From an uncultured Clostridium sp. (GTDB lineage Bacteria; Bacillota; Clostridia; Oscillospirales; Acutalibacteraceae): a stretch of DNA of 64,000 nucleotides. This document shows positions 35,801 through 44,463 of the stretch, piece by piece. The stretch spans positions 1 to 64,000 of the forward strand of contig CATZNW010000011.1 in assembly GCA_958422185.1 (NCBI GenBank), written 5' to 3'. The first letter of the stretch is position 1. Each line of letters starts with the position of its first letter. Position numbers and translations under genes: made by a program. The notes beneath the pieces are model-generated. The model had not been told where the DNA came from, ran no database searches, and saw only the letters and a list, made by a program, of their open reading frames with translations.

Positions 35801-37405
35801 TTATTCAGTAGCCTTTTTCTTTGAAGAAAGAACAACATAAACGAGCGCTATGAATGCACAAGCTGCAACAGCGGCGCTTACTGCTGTGATATAATCCGCA
35901 GTTCTGCCTGTATTGGGAAGATCGGGATTACTTGTGTTTGCAGCAGGGGTTTTTCCCTTATTTGTTGTTGGCTCGCTGCCGGTTGTAGGCTCCCCGCTGC
36001 CGGTCGTGGGTTCATCACCGGTTGTGGGCTCTTCATTGCCAGTTGTGGGTTCGTCACCGGTTGTAGGCTCATCGCCTGTAGTTGGTTCTTCAGGGATCTC
36101 TCTTCCTGCAAAATCTGCTACCAGCTTTACAAGCTCGTTTGCTGCCTGATCATTGGTCATGCTGAATACAGCAAGAATCTGTGTTTTAGTATCTTCAGGT
36201 ATTTCAGTCTTTATAAGATTTTCAATAATACCGCTGCTGATCGCAAAGGTCATAAGATTGTTGTTGTCTTCATCACCAACAAGAGTATTATAAAGATAAT
36301 CAAAAACTACTTTCACAAGGTCTGTGTTGCTCTCGGAACCTGTAACTCGGTCGAGCTGCATGGGCTCCATATTGATATCAATTACGCCGCCGGCATATGT
36401 ATCAAGGAGCCACGGAACAAGAGCATCAAGATCAAGCATCTTGGCATCGCCTTCACCTTTTGTAGGAAGTGACGTCCATGTTGCAAGAATGCTGTTTACC
36501 TGTGCGTTTACAGCCGCAATATCCTCTTCGCTTACACCAACTGCCGAAAGGGTGCTTGCAATCGAGTCAAGCACAGCGGGAATGTTAGTGAGAACAGCAG
36601 TTACGCCGCTGTAAAGCTTTGCAAAATTCTCGTCAGCAAGAACTGTGCGGATCATATCAATAACATTGTTGGCAGCATCAGGCAGAAGCGCATTAGTAAT
36701 GTTTTTGATATAATTACCCAGATCTGCTGCGTTGCCATCCAGATCATCTACGCCAAGAGCGGCGGCAGCATTCATTTCCTGCTCAATGCCAAGAGCGGCG
36801 CATATCTGATCCAGTCCGTTGCAAAGTGCAATTGCAGCCTCCTGGTCACCGCCTCCCATACCAGGGAAAATTGGCGGTGCAAATAAAATCGTGATCGTAG
36901 AAATCAGATTCTGATCCATCACTACATCCACAAAATAGTTGAGCTCGGAAAGGAAATCGTCCTGGGTGTCGCACACAATCGGATTATCGTTAAAATACTT
37001 TGTAAAAGTGCCGGGAACGGTCGTACCGTCCTCATTCTCCGAATCGTCAACAATCGCGTTTGTACCCTCATCCACATAGTCAGCAAGGCCTGACCAGCGT
37101 TCCGCATCGTAATTGATGTAAAAATCAACGGTATCCGAACCTTTGCCCGAAACACCGCGGTTTAAAATCGCACCGATAGCGGGAAGGAATTTATACATCG
37201 ATTCGATTGTGCCGCCTGTAAGCACAGTGTCATCAAGGATCGTATTGACATCCTCGATCATAAGAGCGAAATCCTCTTCAGTTGCCAGATTGCCGTACGA
37301 CGGCTTGTATGCAGCAGAAGCTGTAATCGTTGCCGTTACTGCAGAAAAAGCCATAACAACTGCAAGAAGCAAACTGATGATTCGCGTTCTTTTCTTCGTT
37401 TTCAT
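35801..37405 (-). CDS. LPXTG-anchored surface protein with EPTTG repeats
   Basis: A 534-residue secreted protein: signal peptide (about residues 1-32, cleavage after ASA), a mostly helical Ala/Asp-rich body (about residues 35-430), a repetitive EPTTGD/EPTTGS stalk (about residues 435-485), then LPNTG at residues 496-500, a hydrophobic helix and a Lys-rich tail. This is a standard sortase-A-type sorting signal, so it should be covalently bound to peptidoglycan. The body has no recognised domain or catalytic motif and may bind substrate. It shares the AraC-type promoter (site D), which suggests it works with the glycan enzymes. Confidence 0.85.
   Translation of the reverse strand: MKTKKRTRIISLLLAVVMAFSAVTATITASAAYKPSYGNLATEEDFALMIEDVNTILDDTVLTGGTIESMYKFLPAIGAILNRGVSGKGSDTVDFYINYDAERWSGLADYVDEGTNAIVDDSENEDGTTVPGTFTKYFNDNPIVCDTQDDFLSELNYFVDVVMDQNLISTITILFAPPIFPGMGGGDQEAAIALCNGLDQICAALGIEQEMNAAAALGVDDLDGNAADLGNYIKNITNALLPDAANNVIDMIRTVLADENFAKLYSGVTAVLTNIPAVLDSIASTLSAVGVSEEDIAAVNAQVNSILATWTSLPTKGEGDAKMLDLDALVPWLLDTYAGGVIDINMEPMQLDRVTGSESNTDLVKVVFDYLYNTLVGDEDNNNLMTFAISSGIIENLIKTEIPEDTKTQILAVFSMTNDQAANELVKLVADFAGREIPEEPTTGDEPTTGDEPTTGNEEPTTGDEPTTGSGEPTTGSEPTTNKGKTPAANTSNPDLPNTGRTADYITAVSAAVAACAFIALVYVVLSSKKKATE
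35985..36090. repeat. In-frame degenerate repeats coding the EPTTG stalk
   Basis: About seven degenerate 15-21-bp units (forms such as GGTTGTAGGCTC on the plus strand) encode the EPTTG(D/S/N) stalk of the surface protein. All stay in frame. Such regions vary in copy number between strains. Confidence 0.75.
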
Positions 37406-37514
37406 ATTATTACTCCTTTCATTTCTATTTTAATAAGAAAACAAAAGACGAACCGGGATAAAAACAAACGTCAGAACAACAAATGTTTATTACGTTTATC
37501 TTTATCACAACTTT

Positions 37515-37579
37515 GTTATATCACAGTAAAATTCATAATACTTTCGAAATTATGTCCCGATATTTAGAAATCCTATCAT
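37515..37579 (-). promoter_or_regulatory. AraC-type promoter D (LPXTG protein)
   Basis: Minus-strand GATAGGAT then TCTAAAT (37568-37562), TCGAAAG (37547-37541) 21 bp downstream, then 20 bases to TATAAC (37520-37515). It lies about 110 bases before the ATG, so the leader is longer than at the other sites. Confidence 0.62.
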
Positions 37580-37651
37580 CTTTGTTAATATTATAACATT
37601 TTATGACAATACGATATAAATGTAATTATAATTCCGGGGAGGAATATAAGC

Positions 37652-37686
37652 AAAAAGAAGACCTTATCAAAAGGTCTTCTTTTTTT
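37652..37686. terminator. Terminator of the metallophosphoesterase-GH35 operon
   Basis: AGAAGACCTT (37656-37665) pairs with AAGGTCTTCT (37671-37680), flanked by A and T runs, so it can act in both directions. It overlaps the last codons of the GH35 gene on the right. Confidence 0.88.
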
Positions 37687-39769
37687 AGTCTATTTGCTCT
37701 TTCTCTATTACCATAGCTTTTTTCAGTTCAAGCTTATCGGAATATAGCGGAATCGTTATCTCATTATAAACGTTTGAAACTCCGTGTCTGGTTTTTGGAG
37801 CCGTCCTGATAATAAAATCACTTCCGCGCTCAATATATTTTTTGTAATCTCTGAAACACATTACAAATTTGCGGTCTATATTAAAATAGTCATTTATAAG
37901 AGCTTTGCCGCAGAACACCTGCAGATTCAGTCCGGTAAAATAAAACTCAAGCATTATGTCAAAGTTATCTTTCAGTATATCTTTGGGTATCTTCAGTCTG
38001 TAATAACTGCGTTTGCCTGTTGAAAGCAGATAAAAATTATAAGGCAGACTGACTTTTTCGCACTTTGTCAGACTCAGCTCATTCTTGATATTCCGATCCG
38101 TGATCTTCTCGCGGTATACTTTGCCGTTATCTGAATACAATGTGCCGCTGAAAAAATAAGGCTTATTATTTATGAACCAAAAATCCAGCGCTTTTTCGTA
38201 CGGAACAACAATGATCCTGACATGATCAAAGCATGTGCCGTTTTTCGAATAATCAAGAGGGTACTTTTGGCCGTTTATGCAGCATTCCGGTTCAATGCCC
38301 TCACACTGCGCAAAATAGCAGATGATCTCCCCTTCTTCAGAATATCTAACGATCGGCTGGGCAAGAATATAGTCAAAAACCATTCCGCCAATATTGATAT
38401 TAAACGGATAAAAAAACATTGCGCCAGATCTTACGTTGACTGCCGGCAGATCTATTTTTTTGGCTCCGATCTCAAAAGACACATTTACATCCGTAAAATC
38501 CTTGTAACCGAGGCCTTTTTCATATGCACTTGCAAAGAAATATCCGCTTGCGTTATCATCCGCACGCACGGAACACTTTAAAAACGAAATATCATACGGA
38601 TCCTTACTTTTCCACTTCGGAAAATAAGCCTGTTTTGTACAGATCTCTCTGTCAAAATCAGTGATAAACAAATGCAGAAGCCTAAGTCTGTCGCCGTGAT
38701 CCCGGCAGATCCCATACCTGCTAATAGGAGCCTGAAAATCATAGTCGATCACAGGCAGATTATTCGGAGAACCAGTGAGGCGCGTTTCCTGCAAAAGCCG
38801 GTCATTCGGATTTCTGCCGCCGCAGAACATATAATAACCAAGCCAGTTTACACCTGACGCGAACTTCGCAAAACCAACGCCGTAGCCGTCTTTTTCAGAA
38901 ATAAGCGGCCTTCTGTGCTGGTCCACCTGCACGCCCGGACCCGTTTCGCAGGTTGCATAAGGTACATAATCGTAAACTCCCTGTTCAGATGTATTGTTTT
39001 TATGAAGATCAGCGCCTATTTCGTCTTCTGTTTTACATGGCGTGATCGCAAAACGGTTATTCGGCTTTAGTGCCTTTTTTTCTCTAGCCCACGGTGCGTC
39101 CGGATATCCGCCCATCATGGGCAGAAAATCATTATCCGGCTTGCCGGACGGCCAAGCAGTCATAGTGAAAAATGGCGTTTTATAGCCTATCTCCTCAGCA
39201 ATTTTTCTTAATGTTCGGATATGTTTTGTAGGCCCGGTATATTCGTTTTCAAGCTGGATACCGATTATGGTTTCTCCGTCCAAAAAATCCTTAACCTCAG
39301 TATAGAGCCTTTCCCAATATTTTTTCACCTGATTTAAATATGATTTCGAATCCGTGCGTTTACCAGGCATCAGATCAATAAACAAAGGAAAACCGCCCCG
39401 GATAACCTCGCCGTGGCACCATGGGCCTATACGCAGAATGCATGGCATTCTGATATCCCTGCATACTGAAAGAAATGCATGAACGTCTCTGTTGCCGGAA
39501 AAATCATAAACATTTTTTTCCGGATTATGATGATTCCAAAAAACATATGTTGACACGGTGTTAAGCCCGCAGGCGCGCATTTTGAGCAGCGTTTCACGCC
39601 AGCGCTCCCTTGGAAGCCGCGAAAAATGCAATTCACCTGCCGTTACGGTATAAGGCCTGCCGTCCTTTGTAAAATAGAGTGTATTGACTCCGTAACGGCT
39701 TTTTATATTCGAATAATCAAAATCTCCGGAAAGGACCGGCCTTGGCTCCGCTTTAATAAAAATATCCAT
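37685..39769 (-). CDS. GH35-like beta-galactosidase (divergent)
   Basis: A 694-residue GH35-like TIM-barrel enzyme. The N-terminal RLPRERWRETLLKMRACGLNT shortened to the RERW and GLNTVSTYVFWNHH parts is typical of the family. The acid/base Glu lies in GIQLENEYTG (about residue 174), and CETGPG near residue 272 is the candidate nucleophile region. The C-terminal half has beta-sandwich domains. It is more divergent than the GH35 at 49515 and may favour a different beta-galactoside. It has no signal peptide. It follows the metallophosphoesterase gene by 10 bases. Confidence 0.78.
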   Translation of the reverse strand: MDIFIKAEPRPVLSGDFDYSNIKSRYGVNTLYFTKDGRPYTVTAGELHFSRLPRERWRETLLKMRACGLNTVSTYVFWNHHNPEKNVYDFSGNRDVHAFLSVCRDIRMPCILRIGPWCHGEVIRGGFPLFIDLMPGKRTDSKSYLNQVKKYWERLYTEVKDFLDGETIIGIQLENEYTGPTKHIRTLRKIAEEIGYKTPFFTMTAWPSGKPDNDFLPMMGGYPDAPWAREKKALKPNNRFAITPCKTEDEIGADLHKNNTSEQGVYDYVPYATCETGPGVQVDQHRRPLISEKDGYGVGFAKFASGVNWLGYYMFCGGRNPNDRLLQETRLTGSPNNLPVIDYDFQAPISRYGICRDHGDRLRLLHLFITDFDREICTKQAYFPKWKSKDPYDISFLKCSVRADDNASGYFFASAYEKGLGYKDFTDVNVSFEIGAKKIDLPAVNVRSGAMFFYPFNINIGGMVFDYILAQPIVRYSEEGEIICYFAQCEGIEPECCINGQKYPLDYSKNGTCFDHVRIIVVPYEKALDFWFINNKPYFFSGTLYSDNGKVYREKITDRNIKNELSLTKCEKVSLPYNFYLLSTGKRSYYRLKIPKDILKDNFDIMLEFYFTGLNLQVFCGKALINDYFNIDRKFVMCFRDYKKYIERGSDFIIRTAPKTRHGVSNVYNEITIPLYSDKLELKKAMVIEKEQID

Positions 39770-39779
39770 AACATCTCCG

Positions 39780-40856
39780 TCAGTTCATAACTATATGCTC
39801 AATATTCACAGATTGATCATCACCGTTTCCGGTAATTGTTACAAGCGTGCCGCCTGTTTCTTCCGCAAAATTCCACGGCACAGGCGACGGGCCGGTTTTG
39901 AGACCGTAGGTCATAGTGATCCCGTCATATGTAATACTTGCATTATTTTCATGGTCATGCCCGCAGAACAGATATTTTGTTGAACCAAGTTCCTTACACT
40001 TATCAACAAAGCCGGACCGAACAGGAGCAGCACCCGGCAAATAATCGCAGTATCCAAAACCGTACCCCTCCGGCACCGTGTAGCAACCGTTGTCATTTTG
40101 AACACAAAGCTTTTCAACTGCCTCGCGAAATTCCGGCTGGGCAAAATGAGAAAACACCATGGAGGGCACAGTTCTTCCAGCTGCCTGCGCAATACCCGTT
40201 ACATTCCATTCATACCACGCTATCTGCTCATATCCCATATAAATTTCACCCGTGCTGCCATCGTCATACTCAGTGTATCTGCCGTTATCAAGCATAAAAA
40301 CAGTGTAGACGGGGCTGCCGTTCTCAGTAATGTTGACAACATAGTTCCCGCAGCCGTACAGATTTGACGGGCCTTTCTCCAACAGGCAATAATCCGATTT
40401 CATATATTTATCCGCCTGCCAGTTGAGACTGTTTGAGGGGATCTCGTTATCGTGATTACCAAACGCCGGCGCCCACGGAATCTCATATTTATCCATGTGA
40501 GATATAAAATTATTTATAGAAAAGCGGCTGGCCATGGCGGACAGATTATCACCCGGGAGTACGATCATATCCGGATTGGTCTTTTCAACCAGCGCATCCA
40601 TCTGCTCATAGCACTCTTTATTTTTTCCAAGGTCAGCCCAAAGCTGGGTATCCGTAAACATGAGGATCTTGAAATCTTCACGCTTCTTTTCAACTGTTTG
40701 GATTTCGGACAGATCGAATACATCGCCTGCGCTCCAGATCTCAACATGTTTTTCACCCGTCAGCGGAAAGAACAGCACTCCAACAATAATCACAGCCAGA
40801 GCTGCAAATACGCAAACTGCGACCTTCAAGCGTTTTGCAACGACCGCTTTCTTCAT
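39780..40856 (-). CDS. Exported calcineurin-like metallophosphoesterase (copy 3)
   Basis: A 358-residue paralogue of the genes at 14662 and 22743. It has an N-terminal anchor helix (about residues 9-30) and the metal motifs MFTDTQ (Gln where the others have His), LPGDN, FGNHDNE and FCGHDHENN. The ATG at 40856 has AAGGGAG upstream. It is first in a two-gene operon with the GH35 gene, behind AraC-type promoter E. That the gene family recurs beside different hydrolases argues that phosphate removal is part of the same pathway. Confidence 0.84.
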   Translation of the reverse strand: MKKAVVAKRLKVAVCVFAALAVIIVGVLFFPLTGEKHVEIWSAGDVFDLSEIQTVEKKREDFKILMFTDTQLWADLGKNKECYEQMDALVEKTNPDMIVLPGDNLSAMASRFSINNFISHMDKYEIPWAPAFGNHDNEIPSNSLNWQADKYMKSDYCLLEKGPSNLYGCGNYVVNITENGSPVYTVFMLDNGRYTEYDDGSTGEIYMGYEQIAWYEWNVTGIAQAAGRTVPSMVFSHFAQPEFREAVEKLCVQNDNGCYTVPEGYGFGYCDYLPGAAPVRSGFVDKCKELGSTKYLFCGHDHENNASITYDGITMTYGLKTGPSPVPWNFAEETGGTLVTITGNGDDQSVNIEHIVMN

Positions 40857-40905
40857 AATACGGACTCCCTTCTGCACATAACAAACCGTGTACTACCTTA
40901 ATTTT

Positions 40906-40960
40906 ACTATAACACAAATCAGAAAAAATTACGAAATAATGCCGTATTATTTAGATAAAC
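40906..40960 (-). promoter_or_regulatory. AraC-type promoter E (metallophosphoesterase-GH35 operon)
   Basis: Minus-strand TCTAAAT (40955-40949), TCGTAAT (40934-40928) 21 bp downstream, then 16 bases to TATAGT (40911-40906). The half-site spacing equals that of the other four; the distance to the -10 is 4 bases shorter. Confidence 0.55.
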
Positions 40961-41011
40961 TGCTTTTATTCAGCGCTGCGCTCAAAAAGTTATTTTCCGT
41001 CAACAGTATAT

Positions 41012-43150
41012 TTATCCGCAGGTATATGTTCTGCCCATTTGGGAAAACGGCAGCTGTTTAAATCCGTCGGGAGTTTGCGTGAGCGTATAGTCGCCGTCGG
41101 CGGCAAACGGAGCATCTTTCAGTTTATAAAGTGTGTTTTCAGAAATATCACTGTATTTCTCAGCAGACGCAGAAATATCCCCCAGACTTTTTTCTTCATT
41201 CGCTACCAGATTATATTTTACCGAACTGTTTGCAGGGTTGGCGGCAAAAAGAGGATCATCGGGGTTTTGAAAATCATCCGACAGTTCAGACAGTTGCGGG
41301 AAAGCAGATCTCCATGCCTCTGAATCGATATCCACCTCTTCAAGCGTTGCCCAGAGCCCCTGCCCCGGTGTTTTGCTGTGCAGAAACCAGCTTCCCGCAG
41401 AGCTGTCAATAACCGCACGGTCATCATAAGAAAACGGGATAGCCGCGTTGATGATCAGATTATTTTCGATCATTAAATCACGGCCGCCGCCAAGCAGAAA
41501 GGCACAGCCCGGGATATTAACCAGCAGATTTCCATAAGCTTTCTGCCCTGAAAGCGCATCGTCAAAATAGATGCCGCTTGGCGTAAATTGATCTGAGCCG
41601 ATATTGTAAATACAGTTATACCGTATCACGTTGCCGTAATAGCTCCAGCTGCGGCCGGAATAGATTGCCCCCGCATCTGAGGATTCCAAAACAACATCAT
41701 GGATAACATTATATTCAATAACATGGTTGTTACCGGTATAAGTTACCGCCTCATGCGGCGAATTATAGATCTCATTATGGCTGCACACAGCGCCGACACC
41801 GTTAAGGTTTACAGCAGCCTGATAAGTTCTGTAAACCTGTGACCAGTCGTGAATCAGATTATTTGAAACAATATTTTCACTTGATGTAAGAGTCTGGCGG
41901 TCACCGCCTGTAAGGATCACGCCTGCCTTGCCGGTGGCGGTTATCTCATTATTTTCAACAAGAATATGCTCGCCTGTCAATTCCACAGCATTTTCACCGA
42001 CATTTTTCATTACGCAGTTTTGTATCGTTATATTACTGCCTGTACCGCGGATCGCACTTGCCCTGGTACCGGTAAAGGTAATACCGTCAAACGTAATGTT
42101 TTGAACATTTTGCAGAGTTATAAGATCGCTGACGGAAAGGGAAAGCTCCAAAGACTTGTTTTGAAAATCAGCGGGTGGAATAAAATACAGTTTTAGGTTG
42201 TTTCTGTCAACAAACCATTCGTTTTCAGCATCAAGCTCCTCAAACACATTGAAAAAATAATAAGGCATTCCCTCCTTAAATCCGTAGACACTGGCGTATT
42301 CGGTTGTTATCGTGCCGTCGCCGGCTTCTTTTAAAGGCGTTGTGGAATCCGCCCAGTCATACTGAAAATAGCCGAACATCCAAATATCATCACTGTTCGT
42401 CCAGCTTTTAACGCGATCCGTGACCGCTGTATCCGCCTTAAAAGTGCCTCCCCGCGGATCTTTCAGTGTTTCCCATTCCGGATTGATTTGAGTGCCATGA
42501 TCAGTATAGATCTCTTTTGAATCGCCGTTGTCCATGATTTTTCCGGTATACAGATATTCGCCGGAATTGGGATAGCGCGCAAGGGTCATACGCTCATTAT
42601 CACAAAACAATTCACAATAAAGACTGCCTTGCTCGTCATATTTTGCTGCCTGATTATACTGGCCGAACGCATGCACCTGCCCGATACTTTCGGCAGTTAC
42701 ACCGTATTCAGACAGGTCGAGCACCTGGATATCGTCCCTGTAGCTCTCAAAATCCCCAGCATCAAGCATGAGTCCACCGCTGAATACTGCGCTGTTTTCC
42801 GCAAAGAAAGTTATACCGCTGTCTTCAGCTGTGAGCGTCATAGATGAAAGCGGATACTCACCGTCCTCCAGGCAGATAATCTTTTCTTCCTTATCCATGT
42901 TACGTGCTAATTCAACAGCGCGAAGGGGAGTTTGCACCGGCAGTTCTCTTGTCCCAGGATTTTGATCGCTGCCGGAAGGAGACACATAAATATCCCCTTC
43001 TCTCTGCGTTCTTTGTCGTTGTTCCGGAACAGCAAGATTGGCTGGCGCTGTCAGCCGGTCAGCCATAGTTTTTTGCGCCGAACATGACGCAAGGGTTACT
43101 ATCATCAGTGCAGACAGAAACAAGCACAGTAATTTTTTTGCTACATACAT
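41012..43150 (-). CDS. Beta-helix lipoprotein, GH141-like
   Basis: A 712-residue exported lipoprotein: signal peptide with lipobox LASC (Cys at about residue 23). Then a YVSPSGSDQNPGT start and ARYPNSGEY, and from about residue 350 a right-handed parallel beta-helix with NNLIHDW, NEIYNSPHEAV and SDAGAIYSGR turns. This combination is typical of GH141-like proteins (alpha-L-fucosidase or xylanase activities are known in the family). The exact specificity cannot be read. It is the last gene of the leftward run and the only clearly secreted hydrolase there. Confidence 0.7.
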   Translation of the reverse strand: MYVAKKLLCLFLSALMIVTLASCSAQKTMADRLTAPANLAVPEQRQRTQREGDIYVSPSGSDQNPGTRELPVQTPLRAVELARNMDKEEKIICLEDGEYPLSSMTLTAEDSGITFFAENSAVFSGGLMLDAGDFESYRDDIQVLDLSEYGVTAESIGQVHAFGQYNQAAKYDEQGSLYCELFCDNERMTLARYPNSGEYLYTGKIMDNGDSKEIYTDHGTQINPEWETLKDPRGGTFKADTAVTDRVKSWTNSDDIWMFGYFQYDWADSTTPLKEAGDGTITTEYASVYGFKEGMPYYFFNVFEELDAENEWFVDRNNLKLYFIPPADFQNKSLELSLSVSDLITLQNVQNITFDGITFTGTRASAIRGTGSNITIQNCVMKNVGENAVELTGEHILVENNEITATGKAGVILTGGDRQTLTSSENIVSNNLIHDWSQVYRTYQAAVNLNGVGAVCSHNEIYNSPHEAVTYTGNNHVIEYNVIHDVVLESSDAGAIYSGRSWSYYGNVIRYNCIYNIGSDQFTPSGIYFDDALSGQKAYGNLLVNIPGCAFLLGGGRDLMIENNLIINAAIPFSYDDRAVIDSSAGSWFLHSKTPGQGLWATLEEVDIDSEAWRSAFPQLSELSDDFQNPDDPLFAANPANSSVKYNLVANEEKSLGDISASAEKYSDISENTLYKLKDAPFAADGDYTLTQTPDGFKQLPFSQMGRTYTCG

Positions 43151-43221
43151 GACATATGACCTCTCATCTGAATGTTGAAATGCGGCGATTTCATGATCAG
43201 GCGTATTTTAAAAATTCATGA

Positions 43222-44463
43222 TCAAATATCCAAAGCATATTTCCCGGTGGATTTTTCAGTCCTGTTTTTATATTTGCCGTTGGTGAAGTCCGGAATCTCA
43301 ACTGGTATATTGCCGTTTGCAATGGAACGCTCGGACAAAGCAGTTATGCACATCCAGGAAGCGGCATCATAAACATCGATTGCAGGATAGCTTTCACCTC
43401 TTGCCGCACTGAGCATGGAGCGCAAGACCAGATAATCCATACCTCCGTGACCGCTGGCTATCATACCTTCTGACTTATGTTTCCACAGATCGCTGTCGTA
43501 GATCTCCGCGTACTTATCAGCGTTTTTCCAGATCTTCTGCGGGTCCGTATCGATTTCTGCAATATCAACTTTCAGATCCTTTTCAAGAAAAACGAAATCG
43601 CCGTCCTCCTGGTACATTCCTTTCGTGCCATGCACTGTAAAGTTGCGGCTGTAGATACGCGGCAGCGTAGTATCCAGAGTCAGGGTGATCGTTTCTCCGT
43701 TTTCACAGGTAATAACAGTTGTAACGATATCGCCCTGCTGGAAATCCGTATTTAAAAGCCCGTTATCGCCCGGCTTATGCTCCTTTATATATTGAGCGAG
43801 GCCGCGGGCTTTGCTGGCAACGCTTACAAGATGCAGCATACGGTTGCCGCGGTTGATTCCAAGTATTTTAGCAACAGGCCCAAGTTCATGCGTAGGGTAA
43901 TTTTCGCAGTTATGTTCAATATAGTGGGACAGGCGGTAATGCCGGTTCTCCTTACCGTAAGAGATCTCTTTGCGCAGATCGTGTTTATAAGCGCCGTCAC
44001 AGTGCACGATCTCACCGAACGCGCCGGAACGCGCCATATTGAGACACATAAGTTCACGCCGGCCATAGCAACAGTTCTCCAGAAAGAAGAAAGGCGTTTT
44101 GGTTTCTTCATAGGCTTTTACAAGATCATAGCATTCCTGCAGATCATAAGTTCCGCCGACCTCCATGGCGGCGAAAACACCGCGGCGCATGGCTTCAACT
44201 GCAATGGAAATATGAAACTGCCACGAGGTGGAAATCACAGCAGCGTCCACATTGTCGCGCGAAAGTATTTCTTTATAATCCTGAGATACAAACGGCGTAT
44301 TTCCGTATTCCTTTTTTACCGCTTCCGCAGCCGCTCTGGCGCGGTCTTCATAAACATCACAGACAGCTACAATCCTTACGTCCTTCATCTTCAGCAAGGG
44401 TTCCATAAGCTGTTTTCCGCGTTCTCCCATGCCGATCATTGCAATTCTGATTGTTTTATGCAT
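43222..44463 (-). CDS. GH109-like alpha-N-acetylgalactosaminidase (Gfo/Idh/MocA fold)
   Basis: A 413-residue NAD-dependent Gfo/Idh/MocA protein. It has a GMGERGKQL nucleotide-binding loop near the N-terminus and the GH109 features NYPTHELGPVAKILGINRG (about residues 200-218) and SGHGGMDYL (about residues 333-341). In GH109 the catalytic acid/base His lies in a GGHGG loop; the His and both following Gly residues are kept. GH109 enzymes cleave terminal alpha-GalNAc, including blood group A. It could instead be a sugar dehydrogenase, but the motif match is good. The ATG at 44463 is chosen for its spacing from AGAGGAG; it overlaps the upstream stop by 8 bases. Confidence 0.8.
   Translation of the reverse strand: MHKTIRIAMIGMGERGKQLMEPLLKMKDVRIVAVCDVYEDRARAAAEAVKKEYGNTPFVSQDYKEILSRDNVDAAVISTSWQFHISIAVEAMRRGVFAAMEVGGTYDLQECYDLVKAYEETKTPFFFLENCCYGRRELMCLNMARSGAFGEIVHCDGAYKHDLRKEISYGKENRHYRLSHYIEHNCENYPTHELGPVAKILGINRGNRMLHLVSVASKARGLAQYIKEHKPGDNGLLNTDFQQGDIVTTVITCENGETITLTLDTTLPRIYSRNFTVHGTKGMYQEDGDFVFLEKDLKVDIAEIDTDPQKIWKNADKYAEIYDSDLWKHKSEGMIASGHGGMDYLVLRSMLSAARGESYPAIDVYDAASWMCITALSERSIANGNIPVEIPDFTNGKYKNRTEKSTGKYALDI

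Noticed and set aside
35985..36090. Repeats as a CRISPR array
   Set aside because: They encode an EPTTG stalk in a surface protein and have no unique spacers.
40973..40985. AGCGCTGCGCT palindrome as a terminator for the GH141-like gene
   Set aside because: The U-run lies on the wrong side for a minus-strand transcript and the loop would be too small.
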